This document shows positions 6,981 through 17,436 of a stretch of 40,387 nt of DNA, piece after piece. Both the position numbers and the translations under genes were made by a program. Location: the IMG/VR virus record IMGVR_UViG_3300042514_002936, positions 1 to 40,387 of that record. One strand, 5' to 3'. The notes under the pieces were generated by a model. That model saw only the letters and a program-made list of their open reading frames with translations, made no database searches and was not told the DNA's origin. Origin of the DNA: a virus. Each line of letters opens with the position of its first letter. Position 1 is the stretch's first letter.

Positions 6981-9900
6981 CGCGCCCGGTCGATCCCCTG
7001 ATCTTCAGCAAGACGCTGCATCAGGTTCTGAGTTGCGGGGTCATTGGGGACGAACTGTTTGAGTGCATTCCACAGCCCCGTCCGGTGTGCCTGGGCTTCC
7101 GTCCCACGGCCACCATTAACAAGATGATACCCGTTGTATCCCACACCAACTGCAAGGTTCGCAGCGACCCCAGCGGCTGGTATCTGCTCACCGACCCTGC
7201 CGAGGAACCCGCCGACAACCCCAGACTGCAATGGGCTGTACTTGACGGCCCGGTCGGGGTCTTGGTTGGCTTCCCGTGGGAGGATCGAGGTACGGGCCAT
7301 CGCGGCCTGATCGAACCCGAATGGTGCAGTGAGGAAGTTGGCTGTGCCCAGGGGAGCACCCACATGGGAGCTGCGGGAGATCGCGGCGTAGGCCACCATG
7401 CTCGGGCTCAGTGCCTTGTCCAGATAGTCCTTGCGGGCTCGTTCCGGCATACCCAATGCTTTCAATTGGGCAGATGCAGCGTAGAAACCAGCAGCCAAAC
7501 CAACTGAGATGAGCACTTGCATGGTCTGGTCCAGAGCCTGCCCATTGCGGGTTGACTCCATCCAGCCGCGCATCATGCGGCCATTGAGGCTCCTCAGGAC
7601 GAACATCTTGAACTGAAGGGCCATCGCCCAGCCTGCCCCGTATTGCTTAGACGGCGCAATGGACATCTTATGGGGCCTCAGCATAGTTTCATCTGCCACA
7701 CGATCCCCGAGCCGGTAGAGGTCCATAGAACGGACATCCGAGGCCAGCCCTTCGGGGTTCTCAATGCGCCACTTGCCTGACTTGCGGTCTTGCTTGAAGT
7801 GGGCCTTGATGAGGTCCTGAATCCCCTTGAATTGCTCAGGGGACACCGAGGCAGAGCGTAGACGCTCAGGACTGAAGAGGTCAGTCACCTTGCCATTCAA
7901 CGTGTGGTCAATGAGGTCCACGAGGGCACCCTGGCGGCCTGCATCCATGAGGTAGTTACCGGACTCCCTGAGCAACCAAGTGAACGGCGAGCGAGCTGCC
8001 AGTTCCTGGGTGCCGTATTTGAAGGTGCCAGCGGCCTGTGATCCCACCCCGCTGCCTGAGACACGAAGACTGTCCACAATGTCCTGACGGGTGGGCCGGA
8101 TCAGGTCATCCAGCTCCTTGCCGAACATAAGCCCGTGGAGCTGGATGATGTCGTCAGGCTCAAGTCGAGTACCTGCCGTGGTCCACTTCTTGAGCAGAGG
8201 GACGCCCTTGGCGAGCATCTTTACGTGACCCTTTACGATCAGGGATGCCGCCTCGGTGATGTTCTGCACACCCATGTAGGCGTTCTTAGCGAAGAACCCG
8301 AGGTCGGTGAAGCCACGAGCGGTTGCCGCCCAGGCATCATCAGGGTCCCTACGGGCACGCCCAGTGAGCATCTTAATGGCATCCATGAGCGCGTCCGCCT
8401 CCTGGGAGTCAGCGCCCTGCATAGCCTTCTGGTGCATCCCGTTGACGAGGTTCTTCAGCTCCTTAGTGGTCTTCCCGGTGCCCCCCATAATGGCGATGTC
8501 ACCGTTCACCCTGCGGTCGTACTGCGGGACCACCCGGAGGAGGTTGAAGTCCCTCAGGTCGTTCACAGAGAAGGTCCCACCGTCCGGCGCTTGGATGGTC
8601 ATATCGGAGTCGAAGAGGTTCCGAGCTTCGAGGTAGTCATTGTTCTCCAGACCAGCACCATCCTTCAGGTGCTCCTCTACAAGCGAGTTGGCCGTGAACT
8701 GGTTGGTGTGGCTGATGCCGTATGCCTTGTCACTGGCGTACTTCTCAACGGCCTCCCGAAGTTGCTCAGGGGTCATCGGCTTGGCGTCAGGTTTACCCTT
8801 GTTGGCCTTCTCGAAACCTTCCTGAATCATCTTGTCCACCCGTTGGCGAACATGGGGGCGGGACATATAGGAAGCCATCCACGAATGGACGATTGCCTGC
8901 TGCAAGCCCTCCTCACCACCGAACCGCTGGATGGCCGTAAGTTTTGCCGCTGAGTTGTAGCGTTGCGGGAAGTACGTGGAGAAGTGCCGAGTGTCCTCAA
9001 GTAGAGCCTTGGCGCGCAGGTCACCGAACTGAGCTGGGTTGCTGATGTAGTCCCACTTTTGGTCCATGTGAGCCCGAATGTCCTCCAGTAGCTTCAGCTC
9101 AGGAGGGGTCAGTGCGGAGGTCTTCTGGGACTCCAGGGCTTCCACCACTCGACGACTGATCGCCTCCCGCTTGGCACCCTCGGTTACCCTCTGGCCTTTC
9201 CAGTAGGGGTCCTTTAGGGCCGCATCGAACCCACTTGCCAGCCTGTTGTGAACCACGTTGTCCTGACTACGCAGGCGCTCAGCGATGTCCGAGGCAGTGG
9301 CCCCGAACTTACCATTAGAGCCATCCTGATAGCCGGTGGATGACCTGAAGAGATCAGACGCCAGCTTGCGGGTTTCCTCGTTTAGCGAACGGCCCAGCTT
9401 CAGGCCGATCTCCGTGATGTCCCCGAGGCGGACACCGATGGACGCCCGTGGGGCCTCTGCATTGAGTTCAGCGAAGGTCTCCACGGTCTTAGGGTTGATC
9501 GGGCTACCACCGCTGTGAATGGAGCCATCCAGGGTGCGAGCTGCGTCCGCATCGAAGGGAACATCCAAGTAGTCACCGGCTGGCCCCTGCTTGACCTCCT
9601 CGCCTGGGCGGAAAGGCATTGCTGTGGGGTCCTCATCGAGGCCATCCAGGCGGGCCTGTTCGCGCGCCTGTAGGCGTCCAATGGTTCCCTGAAGTGGTGC
9701 ATCGGGGTTCGGCAGTTGGAGTAAGCCGAACTCACCGTCAATAGGTGACTGCTCTAAGCGAAGCTGGTTGTTGTCTATTCCGTTGGGATTAAAAGGACCA
9801 CCCTCAGGACCCAGCAACTCGCCTTCCATGCCTTGGGGTCCTTCAACTGGGTCATCCCACGAGTTACGGCCATTAGGCCGAGCCCCGAGGAGGCCATTGA

Positions 9901-11104
9901 GCGTACCACCTAAGGCAGCGCCCCCAGCGATAGCCATTCCCAGGTGTTCCTCACGGCCTGACACCTTGGCTGTGTTGTGTTCTGAGAGGCCACCGATGGC
10001 ACCACCGGCAACCGCACCACCCAACAGGCGAGCCCCGAGGTTCCCCGCTGCACCCTTAGCGGGATTCACGAGGGAATAGGGGTCACCGAGCATCCCGGCA
10101 CCGCCACCTACGAGAGAGGCCCCAAGGCGATCACCCTGGGTTGTCTCTGCCATCCGCTGGTTCTCCATAGCGAGAGCCAGGTTCTGATCGAAGTTGCGGC
10201 GATAGCCCCGGAGGACCACATCGTAATACTGAGGGTCCAGGCCCGAGGAACGCAGCTTGTCGTAGTCCTCATCCTGCCAGTCACTCAGGCGGCCCAGGTC
10301 GAACGGATCGTTGAACAGGTCCTGAACGACCGTGTAGGTCTGCATAAAGTCAGCTTCAGGCGGGGCCTCGTTCACAGCGCGAATCATCATGCCGAGCACT
10401 GAGGTCCTGAGTTCTACGGAGGCGTTGTTACCCGCCCCCTCGAAGAACCCACGGTCACCGTCATCGGTCTTCCCGGTGGACTCATACAGCTCCTGGGCAA
10501 ACGGTGTTGCCTTGGGTGCGATGTTCTTCCCGGTCATCTCGAAGGAGGCGAAGGTGTCAGGGACGTTCCCTGGGACAGCCTTGGGTTGTTCCTCAATACC
10601 AGCGGGAGCCTCAAACCCGCCGCTTGGCTTTACGAAGGAGTCCAGCTCAGCCTTCTTGCCGGTGTTGGTGACATCCATGAGAGCCTGCATGTAGCCCAGG
10701 CCCTCCTCAGAGACCCCGGAGAAATCACCACGGTCGTATGCTTCAAGCTGCTTGCGGCCCACTCGGCCCCCGCCCTGGTTGTACAGAAGGAGGGCTTTGA
10801 GTTCGTCACCACCAGCGATCTTGATGTTGTCACGCATGTGCCGAGCGGCTGCGTCGATGGACTTCGCAGGGTCCATGAAGTCCTCATCCCGTTCAAGACC
10901 GTAGGCAAGACCTGTGGCCTTAGTGAACTGCCCGAGGCCGCGAGGACCCGTTGGGCTCTTGGCGTTGGGGTTGAACGAAGATTCCTTGAAGAGCTGCTTG
11001 TGCAGGAGGTCGTAGGAGACCCCGTGGTTTGCTGCTGCGGTCTGAATCAGGGAGTCATAAGGACCCCCTTCAGCTTTGATCTTGGCGTATCCATTGTCTT
11101 TCAT
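6977..11104 (-). CDS. Internal virion protein D with lytic transglycosylase (T7 Gp16-like)
   Basis: This is the largest ejection protein. In T7 Gp16 forms part of the periplasm-spanning DNA-entry channel and digests peptidoglycan. The 1375 residues are close to the 1318 of T7. Residues 15-110 form an SLT-type transglycosylase, with catalytic Glu41 in FKESSFNP followed by GPRGLGQFT. A glycine- and alanine-rich stretch near residues 335-400 could be membrane-active. The rest is long and mostly helical. It follows gp15 closely and ends in the tail fibre promoter. Confidence 0.95.
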   Translation of the reverse strand: MKDNGYAKIKAEGGPYDSLIQTAAANHGVSYDLLHKQLFKESSFNPNAKSPTGPRGLGQFTKATGLAYGLERDEDFMDPAKSIDAAARHMRDNIKIAGGDELKALLLYNQGGGRVGRKQLEAYDRGDFSGVSEEGLGYMQALMDVTNTGKKAELDSFVKPSGGFEAPAGIEEQPKAVPGNVPDTFASFEMTGKNIAPKATPFAQELYESTGKTDDGDRGFFEGAGNNASVELRTSVLGMMIRAVNEAPPEADFMQTYTVVQDLFNDPFDLGRLSDWQDEDYDKLRSSGLDPQYYDVVLRGYRRNFDQNLALAMENQRMAETTQGDRLGASLVGGGAGMLGDPYSLVNPAKGAAGNLGARLLGGAVAGGAIGGLSEHNTAKVSGREEHLGMAIAGGAALGGTLNGLLGARPNGRNSWDDPVEGPQGMEGELLGPEGGPFNPNGIDNNQLRLEQSPIDGEFGLLQLPNPDAPLQGTIGRLQAREQARLDGLDEDPTAMPFRPGEEVKQGPAGDYLDVPFDADAARTLDGSIHSGGSPINPKTVETFAELNAEAPRASIGVRLGDITEIGLKLGRSLNEETRKLASDLFRSSTGYQDGSNGKFGATASDIAERLRSQDNVVHNRLASGFDAALKDPYWKGQRVTEGAKREAISRRVVEALESQKTSALTPPELKLLEDIRAHMDQKWDYISNPAQFGDLRAKALLEDTRHFSTYFPQRYNSAAKLTAIQRFGGEEGLQQAIVHSWMASYMSRPHVRQRVDKMIQEGFEKANKGKPDAKPMTPEQLREAVEKYASDKAYGISHTNQFTANSLVEEHLKDGAGLENNDYLEARNLFDSDMTIQAPDGGTFSVNDLRDFNLLRVVPQYDRRVNGDIAIMGGTGKTTKELKNLVNGMHQKAMQGADSQEADALMDAIKMLTGRARRDPDDAWAATARGFTDLGFFAKNAYMGVQNITEAASLIVKGHVKMLAKGVPLLKKWTTAGTRLEPDDIIQLHGLMFGKELDDLIRPTRQDIVDSLRVSGSGVGSQAAGTFKYGTQELAARSPFTWLLRESGNYLMDAGRQGALVDLIDHTLNGKVTDLFSPERLRSASVSPEQFKGIQDLIKAHFKQDRKSGKWRIENPEGLASDVRSMDLYRLGDRVADETMLRPHKMSIAPSKQYGAGWAMALQFKMFVLRSLNGRMMRGWMESTRNGQALDQTMQVLISVGLAAGFYAASAQLKALGMPERARKDYLDKALSPSMVAYAAISRSSHVGAPLGTANFLTAPFGFDQAAMARTSILPREANQDPDRAVKYSPLQSGVVGGFLGRVGEQIPAAGVAANLAVGVGYNGYHLVNGGRGTEAQAHRTGLWNALKQFVPNDPATQNLMQRLAEDQGIDRAR

Positions 11105-11121
11105 CTGGTACTCCTTGTGGG

Positions 11122-13383
11122 TTAGCGGTCCCTGAACCCCGCTGCTCCCTCAAGGGTTCCAGTGGTTGGTTCAAGTCCAGCGAATGGCGAATCGGCTCGG
11201 CGTTCCTGCTCTGCCTTGTACTTGTCGATCTTCTGGTCAGCCTCCATGCGCTTAGCCTCTTCGGCCTTGCGGCGCTGCTCTGCCTGACGGAACTGGTGTT
11301 CCTGACGGAGGTAGCTGGGAGTGATCGGCGGGAGGTTCAGCGATGACATCGAGTCGTTCAGCACGATCCCTTGAGGGGTCTCGGTGATTGTGATGTCCCC
11401 TTCGTTGAGCCAAGGGCGACTCTCGGTGATCTTGCGGACAGTCTCATTGATGAGGTCCTGGCCTTGACGCCAACTGGTTGCATCCTGCGGATCAACCATT
11501 AGGGTGCGCTTTTGGATGCGCCCTACCCGCTTGTCTGCCGTGGAGGTAAAGCCTACGGTGGTCTTTTCGAGCCACTGCTTGACTGAATCCAGGGCACCCC
11601 GCTCATCGCCTGTACGGTAAAGCTCAGAGTCATACAGGGTGCGAGCTGCATTGCGCAGGTTCGACGGAATGAAAGCCGCCTCGCTGCTCGTGGAGGTCAG
11701 AATCTCTCCCCACTTGCGTTCCTGAATGATCTGCTCTTCCCGAGGGATTCCCTTCTTGCGCCGGTCAGCGTCCACGATGGTCTCCAGGCCGATCCCGTGG
11801 CGCTCCATGAGAGCCAAGCGTTCAGCCATTGCGGCCTGCTCGGGATACAGCGCTGCGATTGTCGCTGGGTCTGACTGGTAGATACGCTGGAAGTCACGGA
11901 TTCGACCTGTGGTTTCCTCAGTGACCTCAGCAGACTCCGCAGCCACGAGCCCGTTGAACTGACCCACAGCATCAGCCGTGAGGGTCTGGAAGTGCTTACG
12001 GAAAGGACCGTCCGCAAAGTCAGCCCGTAGGTAGTTCAACTTCTGCCTATCGCGCTCCTCAGGTGTGAGCGACATCCGATCCAGTTCGTCCAGCTTCTTG
12101 ATAGCGAAGTTGGCTGCGTCTTCATCCTTGAAGTCCCCGGTGTCCTGATTGGTCTCGTAGGTGCGCCAGTCGGTGGACACGTTGTCCCCGGCAATACGCT
12201 GGGCGTACTTGGTTTCAAACAGAAGGGCCTTGTTGTCCGACTTGATCTGCTTGTCCATCGCCTCAGTGCGCTGCTGAGAGTCGGCTCGGATGCGCCCCAG
12301 AAGGAGACCACGGGCGGCATCAAGCTCCTGGGTCTGCGCTGTAACCACGTTGCTGTCCTGAATCTTGTACAAAGTGCCCTGCATCTTAGACAGCATCGCA
12401 AGGCCCTGGTGTGGATCAGTCTGCTTGGTCGCATCCTGAATACCGAAGGTGAACCCCTGCATCAGCTCACGGTTGCGACTGAAAGCTGCCTCACCGGACT
12501 TGACCTGATAGTTCTCAAGGACCTCAGGGCCTACGATGTCGCGGATTTTCATCGGGCGACCATAGAGGGTGACCTCTTGATCCCCAATGTTCTTGAAGAA
12601 CACATCGGCCCCAGGCTGGGAAGCGTTCTGCGCCAGGGATTCCTGAAGAACACTTACGGCCATCCCTTCAGTTGGAATGGAGCCCTTAGCGAGACTCGCT
12701 GAGAAGTAGCTGGCGAAGTCCCCTGCGGCTGTAGGTGAACGCAGGAAGCCTTCATCCGAGAACATCGACCCCAGGTCAGACACGGTTTCCATCTGGGCAA
12801 TCGCTTGGGTTTGCTCACTGAGCTTCCGAGCGTGCTCGTCATAGATGGCTGCTTCCCGCTGAACGATGTCCGCATTGAAGCCGCGCTGGTAATGCTGATC
12901 TGCTGAGTCGATCCCAACGGACTCCGCATAGACTTTCGACTTGTCCTCCATGCGAGTCTTACGGTATTCCATCAGCTCCTGCTGGGACTTGAAGGTGCCC
13001 TCAGCGATCTTCTGCTTGATCTCGGTTTCCACCTCAAAGGCAGCATTGCGTCCCGACTTGAAGCGCAGGGCCTCCATTGCATCCGGGTCGTCCTGATACA
13101 AAAGGGAACCACTGGCTACTGCTTGGCGGCGCTGCTCTGGGGTCAGCTTGCGGATGATCTCGTTGGAGCGCTCGTCAGCTTGGGACTTCTGGGCATTCTT
13201 GTAGGTCCCGTACAGACGACCTGCGTTCTCACCAAAGTTGAGGAGAGCATCTGAGAGACCGTCACTGCCCCTTGGTGCCTGTACAGTTGAGGCTTGATAC
13301 CCCAACCGTCCTGTGTCCCGCAAACGCTCTACACCTGACCGCTCACGCCCATCAACTGCTTGACTGATTAAACTTCGGCTCAT
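11122..13383 (-). CDS. Internal virion protein C (T7 Gp15-like)
   Basis: An inner-core and ejection-channel protein of 753 residues (T7 Gp15 is 747). It is mainly charged helix with no enzymatic motif seen. It overlaps the gp14 stop by a few bases and is followed by gp16. Identification rests on length and on its fixed place between gp14 and gp16. Confidence 0.9.
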   Translation of the reverse strand: MSRSLISQAVDGRERSGVERLRDTGRLGYQASTVQAPRGSDGLSDALLNFGENAGRLYGTYKNAQKSQADERSNEIIRKLTPEQRRQAVASGSLLYQDDPDAMEALRFKSGRNAAFEVETEIKQKIAEGTFKSQQELMEYRKTRMEDKSKVYAESVGIDSADQHYQRGFNADIVQREAAIYDEHARKLSEQTQAIAQMETVSDLGSMFSDEGFLRSPTAAGDFASYFSASLAKGSIPTEGMAVSVLQESLAQNASQPGADVFFKNIGDQEVTLYGRPMKIRDIVGPEVLENYQVKSGEAAFSRNRELMQGFTFGIQDATKQTDPHQGLAMLSKMQGTLYKIQDSNVVTAQTQELDAARGLLLGRIRADSQQRTEAMDKQIKSDNKALLFETKYAQRIAGDNVSTDWRTYETNQDTGDFKDEDAANFAIKKLDELDRMSLTPEERDRQKLNYLRADFADGPFRKHFQTLTADAVGQFNGLVAAESAEVTEETTGRIRDFQRIYQSDPATIAALYPEQAAMAERLALMERHGIGLETIVDADRRKKGIPREEQIIQERKWGEILTSTSSEAAFIPSNLRNAARTLYDSELYRTGDERGALDSVKQWLEKTTVGFTSTADKRVGRIQKRTLMVDPQDATSWRQGQDLINETVRKITESRPWLNEGDITITETPQGIVLNDSMSSLNLPPITPSYLRQEHQFRQAEQRRKAEEAKRMEADQKIDKYKAEQERRADSPFAGLEPTTGTLEGAAGFRDR

Positions 13384-13919
13384 GTGGCTTCTCCCTTCCC
13401 GAATTTACCCCCAGAGCCCACATAGGCACCTGCGCCCGCAGAAACCACGTTCAGGGCACTTGCCAGCTTGGACGTGCGGAATACTGGAGCTGATGAGTTC
13501 ATCTGGGACTTTGTGTTCTCCACGTTACCTACCTGATTCGCAAAGATTGTCTGGTAGTCACGTTGATAGTTGTCCATGACGCCAACCTTCTCGCGAGAAG
13601 CCTCAGCGTCCGTTACCCGCTTAATGCGATCCATTGAGTTACCAGCTAAGCCGGACTCCCCGATTGCTGCAGCCACCATCCCTCTGTTACGCAGGGACTT
13701 CAGGTTTATCTCCGTGAGTTGCTGATTGGCTTGCTCTGCTTTATCCCTGGCTTCAAGCCCGAGGTCAGCATTCGCAATGTTCATCTGTTTGATCATCTCA
13801 ATCTGAGACTTTCGGCGCGCGTCTTCGGCTTGGCCCTCGGCCTTGGCCTTGTCCTTAGCCCCCATAGCAGCACCTGCAACGGCCATCACAGCCATCGTGA
13901 TAGATACTGGTTCACACAT
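13380..13919 (-). CDS. Internal virion protein B (T7 Gp14-like)
   Basis: This ejected core protein inserts in the outer membrane in T7. Its 179 residues compare with 196 in T7. The N-terminus is hydrophobic and alanine-rich (VSITMAVMAVAGAAMGAK). A charged helical middle and a glycine-rich C-terminus (GAGAYVGSGGKFG) follow. It overlaps the gp15 start. Confidence 0.9.
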   Translation of the reverse strand: MCEPVSITMAVMAVAGAAMGAKDKAKAEGQAEDARRKSQIEMIKQMNIANADLGLEARDKAEQANQQLTEINLKSLRNRGMVAAAIGESGLAGNSMDRIKRVTDAEASREKVGVMDNYQRDYQTIFANQVGNVENTKSQMNSSAPVFRTSKLASALNVVSAGAGAYVGSGGKFGKGEAT

Positions 13920-13928
13920 GGTGACCTC

Positions 13929-14390
13929 CTAAAAGTAGAACTGCTTGAACTCGTGGCCGTTCTGGTAGATAGGTCGCTTGCTCCAGTACGCGCCCAAGTA
14001 GGTGAGCAGTTTGATGTGCGGTAGGTTCTCCACCGACACGATGTTGGTGTAATGGAACTCATCCATCGGGCGCTTCAACTTGGCCTCCCGTTTGATGGTT
14101 ATGAGGTGACCAACAAGAAGGCGCAGCATTTTCAGCTTCCGTTTAGGACTCAGCGCTTCTGCGTGTGTCGTGTGGACAAACCAGATGATGCCTTTTGAGT
14201 GACCACCGACAGCCAGCACATTCCCCGAGTCATCCGAGATGTGCTTAACAGTTGGGTCACCCGAAGAGGCCGTCAGGACATTGATCGGATCACGGCCAGC
14301 TTCCAGCCGATCCATCTCCTCACGGTCGCTTTGAGCCAGATAAAGGCCAGCCATGAAGAGGTGCAGATAATTTGCTTTGTAGATTCGCAT
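13929..14390 (-). CDS. Internal virion protein A (T7 Gp13-like)
   Basis: 153 residues in the position of T7 gene 13, a protein needed for virion assembly. The pattern of strands with a central ILWFVHTTHAEAL-like segment (here IIWFVHTTHAEAL) recalls an acetyltransferase-like fold. I see no convincing catalytic signature. Identification is mainly by place and size, right after the gp12 terminator. Confidence 0.82.
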   Translation of the reverse strand: MRIYKANYLHLFMAGLYLAQSDREEMDRLEAGRDPINVLTASSGDPTVKHISDDSGNVLAVGGHSKGIIWFVHTTHAEALSPKRKLKMLRLLVGHLITIKREAKLKRPMDEFHYTNIVSVENLPHIKLLTYLGAYWSKRPIYQNGHEFKQFYF

Positions 14391-14411
14391 CGAACCTCCC
14401 TGTGTCGAAAA

Positions 14412-14438
14412 TGAAAGAAGGCCCCGAAGGGCCTCCTT
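14412..14438 (-). terminator. Intrinsic terminator after gp12
   Basis: Read leftward, AAGGAGGCCC-TTCG-GGGCCTTCTT forms a 10-bp stem with one G-T pair, followed by a T-rich tail. It lies between the gp12 stop and the gp13 start. No phage promoter is seen between here and gp17, so gp13-gp16 must depend on read-through. Confidence 0.85.
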
Positions 14439-14441
14439 GAG

Positions 14442-16808
14442 TTACACGCCTGTTGACCGCCGAAGGTAGTTGCCCTCCCAGCCGCACCCAATGATGTTCA
14501 CTGGGACAGGAGCTTTGGAGAACAGGTAGACATCCTGCCTACGGGCGTCCCCTGTGATGGGGAACTTGAACTGACCTGTGCCTGTGTTCTGGTAGCCAAG
14601 CATCACGCTTGACCCGAGGCGACCACCTGACATCTGGTAGGAATACTGAGTAGACCCGTTGTCTACAACCACCTCGAAAGCACCTGAGTCTTCGTAGTTC
14701 ACCCAGGCCCTACGGAGCTGAAGTCGCCCGATGTCCTCGGTGCTCGTGGAGCCATCATCAGCGGTCTGCTTAATGAGGAACCGTGAGAACCCGTAGGCAA
14801 ACTCGTAGCAGCGCCCGATGGTGTAGAACTTGGAGGTCACATCCCCATCCAGTCGAAGGATAGGGTCAGTCACCCACCCGCCCTCTGGCATAGGATGGAG
14901 CCGGAACACACCGTCTTCCGAGAGTGTCCAGAAGTCCCCATCCTTAGGTGTGAAACCGTAAAGGGAGGTGAGGCTGATCTTGGTCAGATACTCGTTGTCA
15001 TCGAAGTGGGTGGGCTTGACCTGAACCTTCATATCCATATTGGATCGCCAAGGTTCATGGCTGTAGTCCACGGTGTCCTTAGTGAACTCCACACGCTCCA
15101 TAGTGATGCCACCTGGGCGACGAAGGATCATCCACATGAATGACCCAATGCAGCAGGCAGAAAGCACCTCAACCCCTGTGCCCATCTCCCAGTGGCTCCA
15201 CGACTGCTGGGCCACCTCCTCATTCAGGTAGAGGAACTTGTAGATAAACACGCAGCTCTTGTCGTCATCCGAGAGGATCGTGAGGAAGTTTTCAGTGCCT
15301 GAGCCATGCAGCGCGAACACTGTGTTTGGCACGTAGTTAGGCACATGGGCCGAGATGTCCTCAGCCGACTTAACATCACTCACGTCCTGCACTGCGTAAT
15401 AACGCTTGATGGAGCTGTAGGACGCCCGAGGGCTCACGAAGTAGACCCCACGACCAATCCCGAAGGGGCGCGCGAAGTCGCTCACGTCGAACTCGGTGGT
15501 AAGGTCCAATTGGATGTTCTTGTTGGACATCACGCCAGAACTGGTCAGGACGAACTGGGCCTGATCGCTCCACAGTAGAAGCTGCTCCGAGAACGGGACT
15601 GCGTACTTCAGGACAGACACCCGGTTGTGGCTGATGGCCACGTCAATCGGATCGTCATCACTCAGCTCAGCCACAGAGGCTGGGAAGAAATCGAAGTATT
15701 TCGCTGTGCGGCTCATCACCACGTTCTCCCCGGAGAGGAACCCGAGGCGGTTCCTGAAGAAGAAGACATCATTGATGGTGCCATCCACATAGCTCGGCAT
15801 TGGGTTGGTCACATCGTCCCCTGCCCCACGGTCGCTCCAGTCGATAGACACGAAGTCAAACTGCCCATCAGCAGCTCGGATAAGTGCGTGGGGCATGGTG
15901 GTTTTATCGACCCCGGTAATGATCCCCGGCTTAACTGTTTCCTTCCAAACGAGCCCGTCAGCGTCAAATCGGACCCAGTAGTTATCCCCTGAACGGGCGG
16001 ACTCACCTGTGATCTCAACGAGGTAGCCGTTCTTACACTGCAAGGGCAGCTTGGAGAAACTTTGAACCTTGTTGGTGAACCCATTGATCAATTGGTTGGC
16101 GTAGCCGTCCTCCGTTTTGATCCCCTTGATTTTCTCAGAGGTCTTTGCGGATATGACGATCCACCCTTGGCCTGCCTCAGCGGACCACTTGGCAGTTGCG
16201 TTGATCTGGGTGGACAGTTGGGTTGCAATCCACTGGGCGTCAGTCTGGGTCACATGGGAGGCCACGGAGCCATCTGGCATCACCAAGGAGGCGACTTGTA
16301 CATCATTGACGAATACCTTCAGGGTCCGCCCGTACTGCCCACCCCTTACGTTGACCACGGCCCGACTGTCCAACCCAGGGTAACCAGCATGGGTCAGTGT
16401 GTTGGTCATCAGGATTTTCTTGTTGCGGTTCACGATGAATGTGTAGTCCGCCACCGTGACCATCCGAAGGTCTTCCCGAGGCTTCGCACAGTTGGCGTAA
16501 CCGTTGTAGCCACGGACTGTGTAGGTGTTACCCAGGAGGTCAACCACCTCAATCCCTGACCCGGTGAAGACCACAAAGTATTGCTCGGAGCGGTCCCGGT
16601 TGATCAGGTGAACGGCTGGTTTCCCAGGCCACGAGGTCTCTGGGCGAAGGTACTTAACGAAGGTGGTAGGTGGACGCTTCTGGAGCCCTTCGGACTCAGA
16701 GGACCACCCGTTGATCTGGAGCTTGCCCTGATTGGAAAACCGGAGGATGTCCGGCTGCTGGCTGATGCCCCCTTTCAGGTTCTTGACTGATTGCGATACG
16801 AGACCCAT
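14442..16808 (-). CDS. Tail tubular protein B / nozzle (T7 Gp12-like)
   Basis: This nozzle protein forms the distal tail tube below the Gp11 ring and carries the fibres. The 788 residues compare with 794 in T7. The start MGLVSQSVKNLKGGISQQPDI and the following LRFSNQG are typical of the family. It is directly downstream of gp11 and ends at a terminator. Confidence 0.95.
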   Translation of the reverse strand: MGLVSQSVKNLKGGISQQPDILRFSNQGKLQINGWSSESEGLQKRPPTTFVKYLRPETSWPGKPAVHLINRDRSEQYFVVFTGSGIEVVDLLGNTYTVRGYNGYANCAKPREDLRMVTVADYTFIVNRNKKILMTNTLTHAGYPGLDSRAVVNVRGGQYGRTLKVFVNDVQVASLVMPDGSVASHVTQTDAQWIATQLSTQINATAKWSAEAGQGWIVISAKTSEKIKGIKTEDGYANQLINGFTNKVQSFSKLPLQCKNGYLVEITGESARSGDNYWVRFDADGLVWKETVKPGIITGVDKTTMPHALIRAADGQFDFVSIDWSDRGAGDDVTNPMPSYVDGTINDVFFFRNRLGFLSGENVVMSRTAKYFDFFPASVAELSDDDPIDVAISHNRVSVLKYAVPFSEQLLLWSDQAQFVLTSSGVMSNKNIQLDLTTEFDVSDFARPFGIGRGVYFVSPRASYSSIKRYYAVQDVSDVKSAEDISAHVPNYVPNTVFALHGSGTENFLTILSDDDKSCVFIYKFLYLNEEVAQQSWSHWEMGTGVEVLSACCIGSFMWMILRRPGGITMERVEFTKDTVDYSHEPWRSNMDMKVQVKPTHFDDNEYLTKISLTSLYGFTPKDGDFWTLSEDGVFRLHPMPEGGWVTDPILRLDGDVTSKFYTIGRCYEFAYGFSRFLIKQTADDGSTSTEDIGRLQLRRAWVNYEDSGAFEVVVDNGSTQYSYQMSGGRLGSSVMLGYQNTGTGQFKFPITGDARRQDVYLFSKAPVPVNIIGCGWEGNYLRRSTGV

Positions 16809-16816
16809 GAGACCTC

Positions 16817-17410
16817 CTATCGAGTCATACGGCCAGCGACCCAGGCGTCACCGTCCATCATGTTGAAGTTGCCGTAGTCCAGCTCGAACTCCTGTACGGC
16901 CTGCCATGCGTCCGGCTCTTCAAGCTGAAGGGACGCTTCGATCTCTGCGGCCCCGAAGAACCGGATGTTGAATCGACGTGCAGCCTTGGCCACGATGTAG
17001 GTCCTGAACTGGACAGGCATCTCCTCGAAGCCACGCATACGGATGAGGCTTACGGTGATCGGCTGAGTGAACTCATCGGTCTTGGCTGTGCGGTCATACA
17101 CATAGCCGCCACGATTGGTGTACACGGTGGCCCCACTTGGGGACTTCACAGAGAGGAAGTCTGGGAGCCAGTTAATGAGCTTCGAGAACACATCAGGGGT
17201 CAGGGTGGCGTCTTCTTCAATGTTGAAGGTCCATCCCTTGGATTGAACCTCGATGTTCACCCCGTTGAGGATTCGGCGGCAGTTCGCCACGTCAGCGTTA
17301 GCATCCCCCTCAAGGGTGTTCACCGGGCTTTCCCCGATGGCCGACAGCATATCGTTCACTGCTGCCAGCTCGTCCGAAGTCTCAAGGTTCGACTCATAGC
17401 TGCGAGCCAT
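16817..17410 (-). CDS. Tail tubular protein A / adaptor (T7 Gp11-like)
   Basis: This gatekeeper ring joins portal and nozzle. The start is ATG 17410 (MARSYESNLETSDELAAVND), 5 bases after GGAGG; a GTG two codons upstream is less likely. The 197 residues match the T7 length (196). LAAVNDMLSAIGESPVNTLEG and the RRFNIRFFGA segment are family features. It is the first gene after the capsid terminator. Confidence 0.95.
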   Translation of the reverse strand: MARSYESNLETSDELAAVNDMLSAIGESPVNTLEGDANADVANCRRILNGVNIEVQSKGWTFNIEEDATLTPDVFSKLINWLPDFLSVKSPSGATVYTNRGGYVYDRTAKTDEFTQPITVSLIRMRGFEEMPVQFRTYIVAKAARRFNIRFFGAAEIEASLQLEEPDAWQAVQEFELDYGNFNMMDGDAWVAGRMTR

Positions 17411-17436
17411 AAGCACCTCCTTGTGGTTTGGCTGAA

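Noticed and set aside
8135-8953. 272-codon + strand frame inside gp16
   Set aside because: It is antisense to a continuous 1375-codon virion gene with clear family features; no start signal or neighbour supports it.
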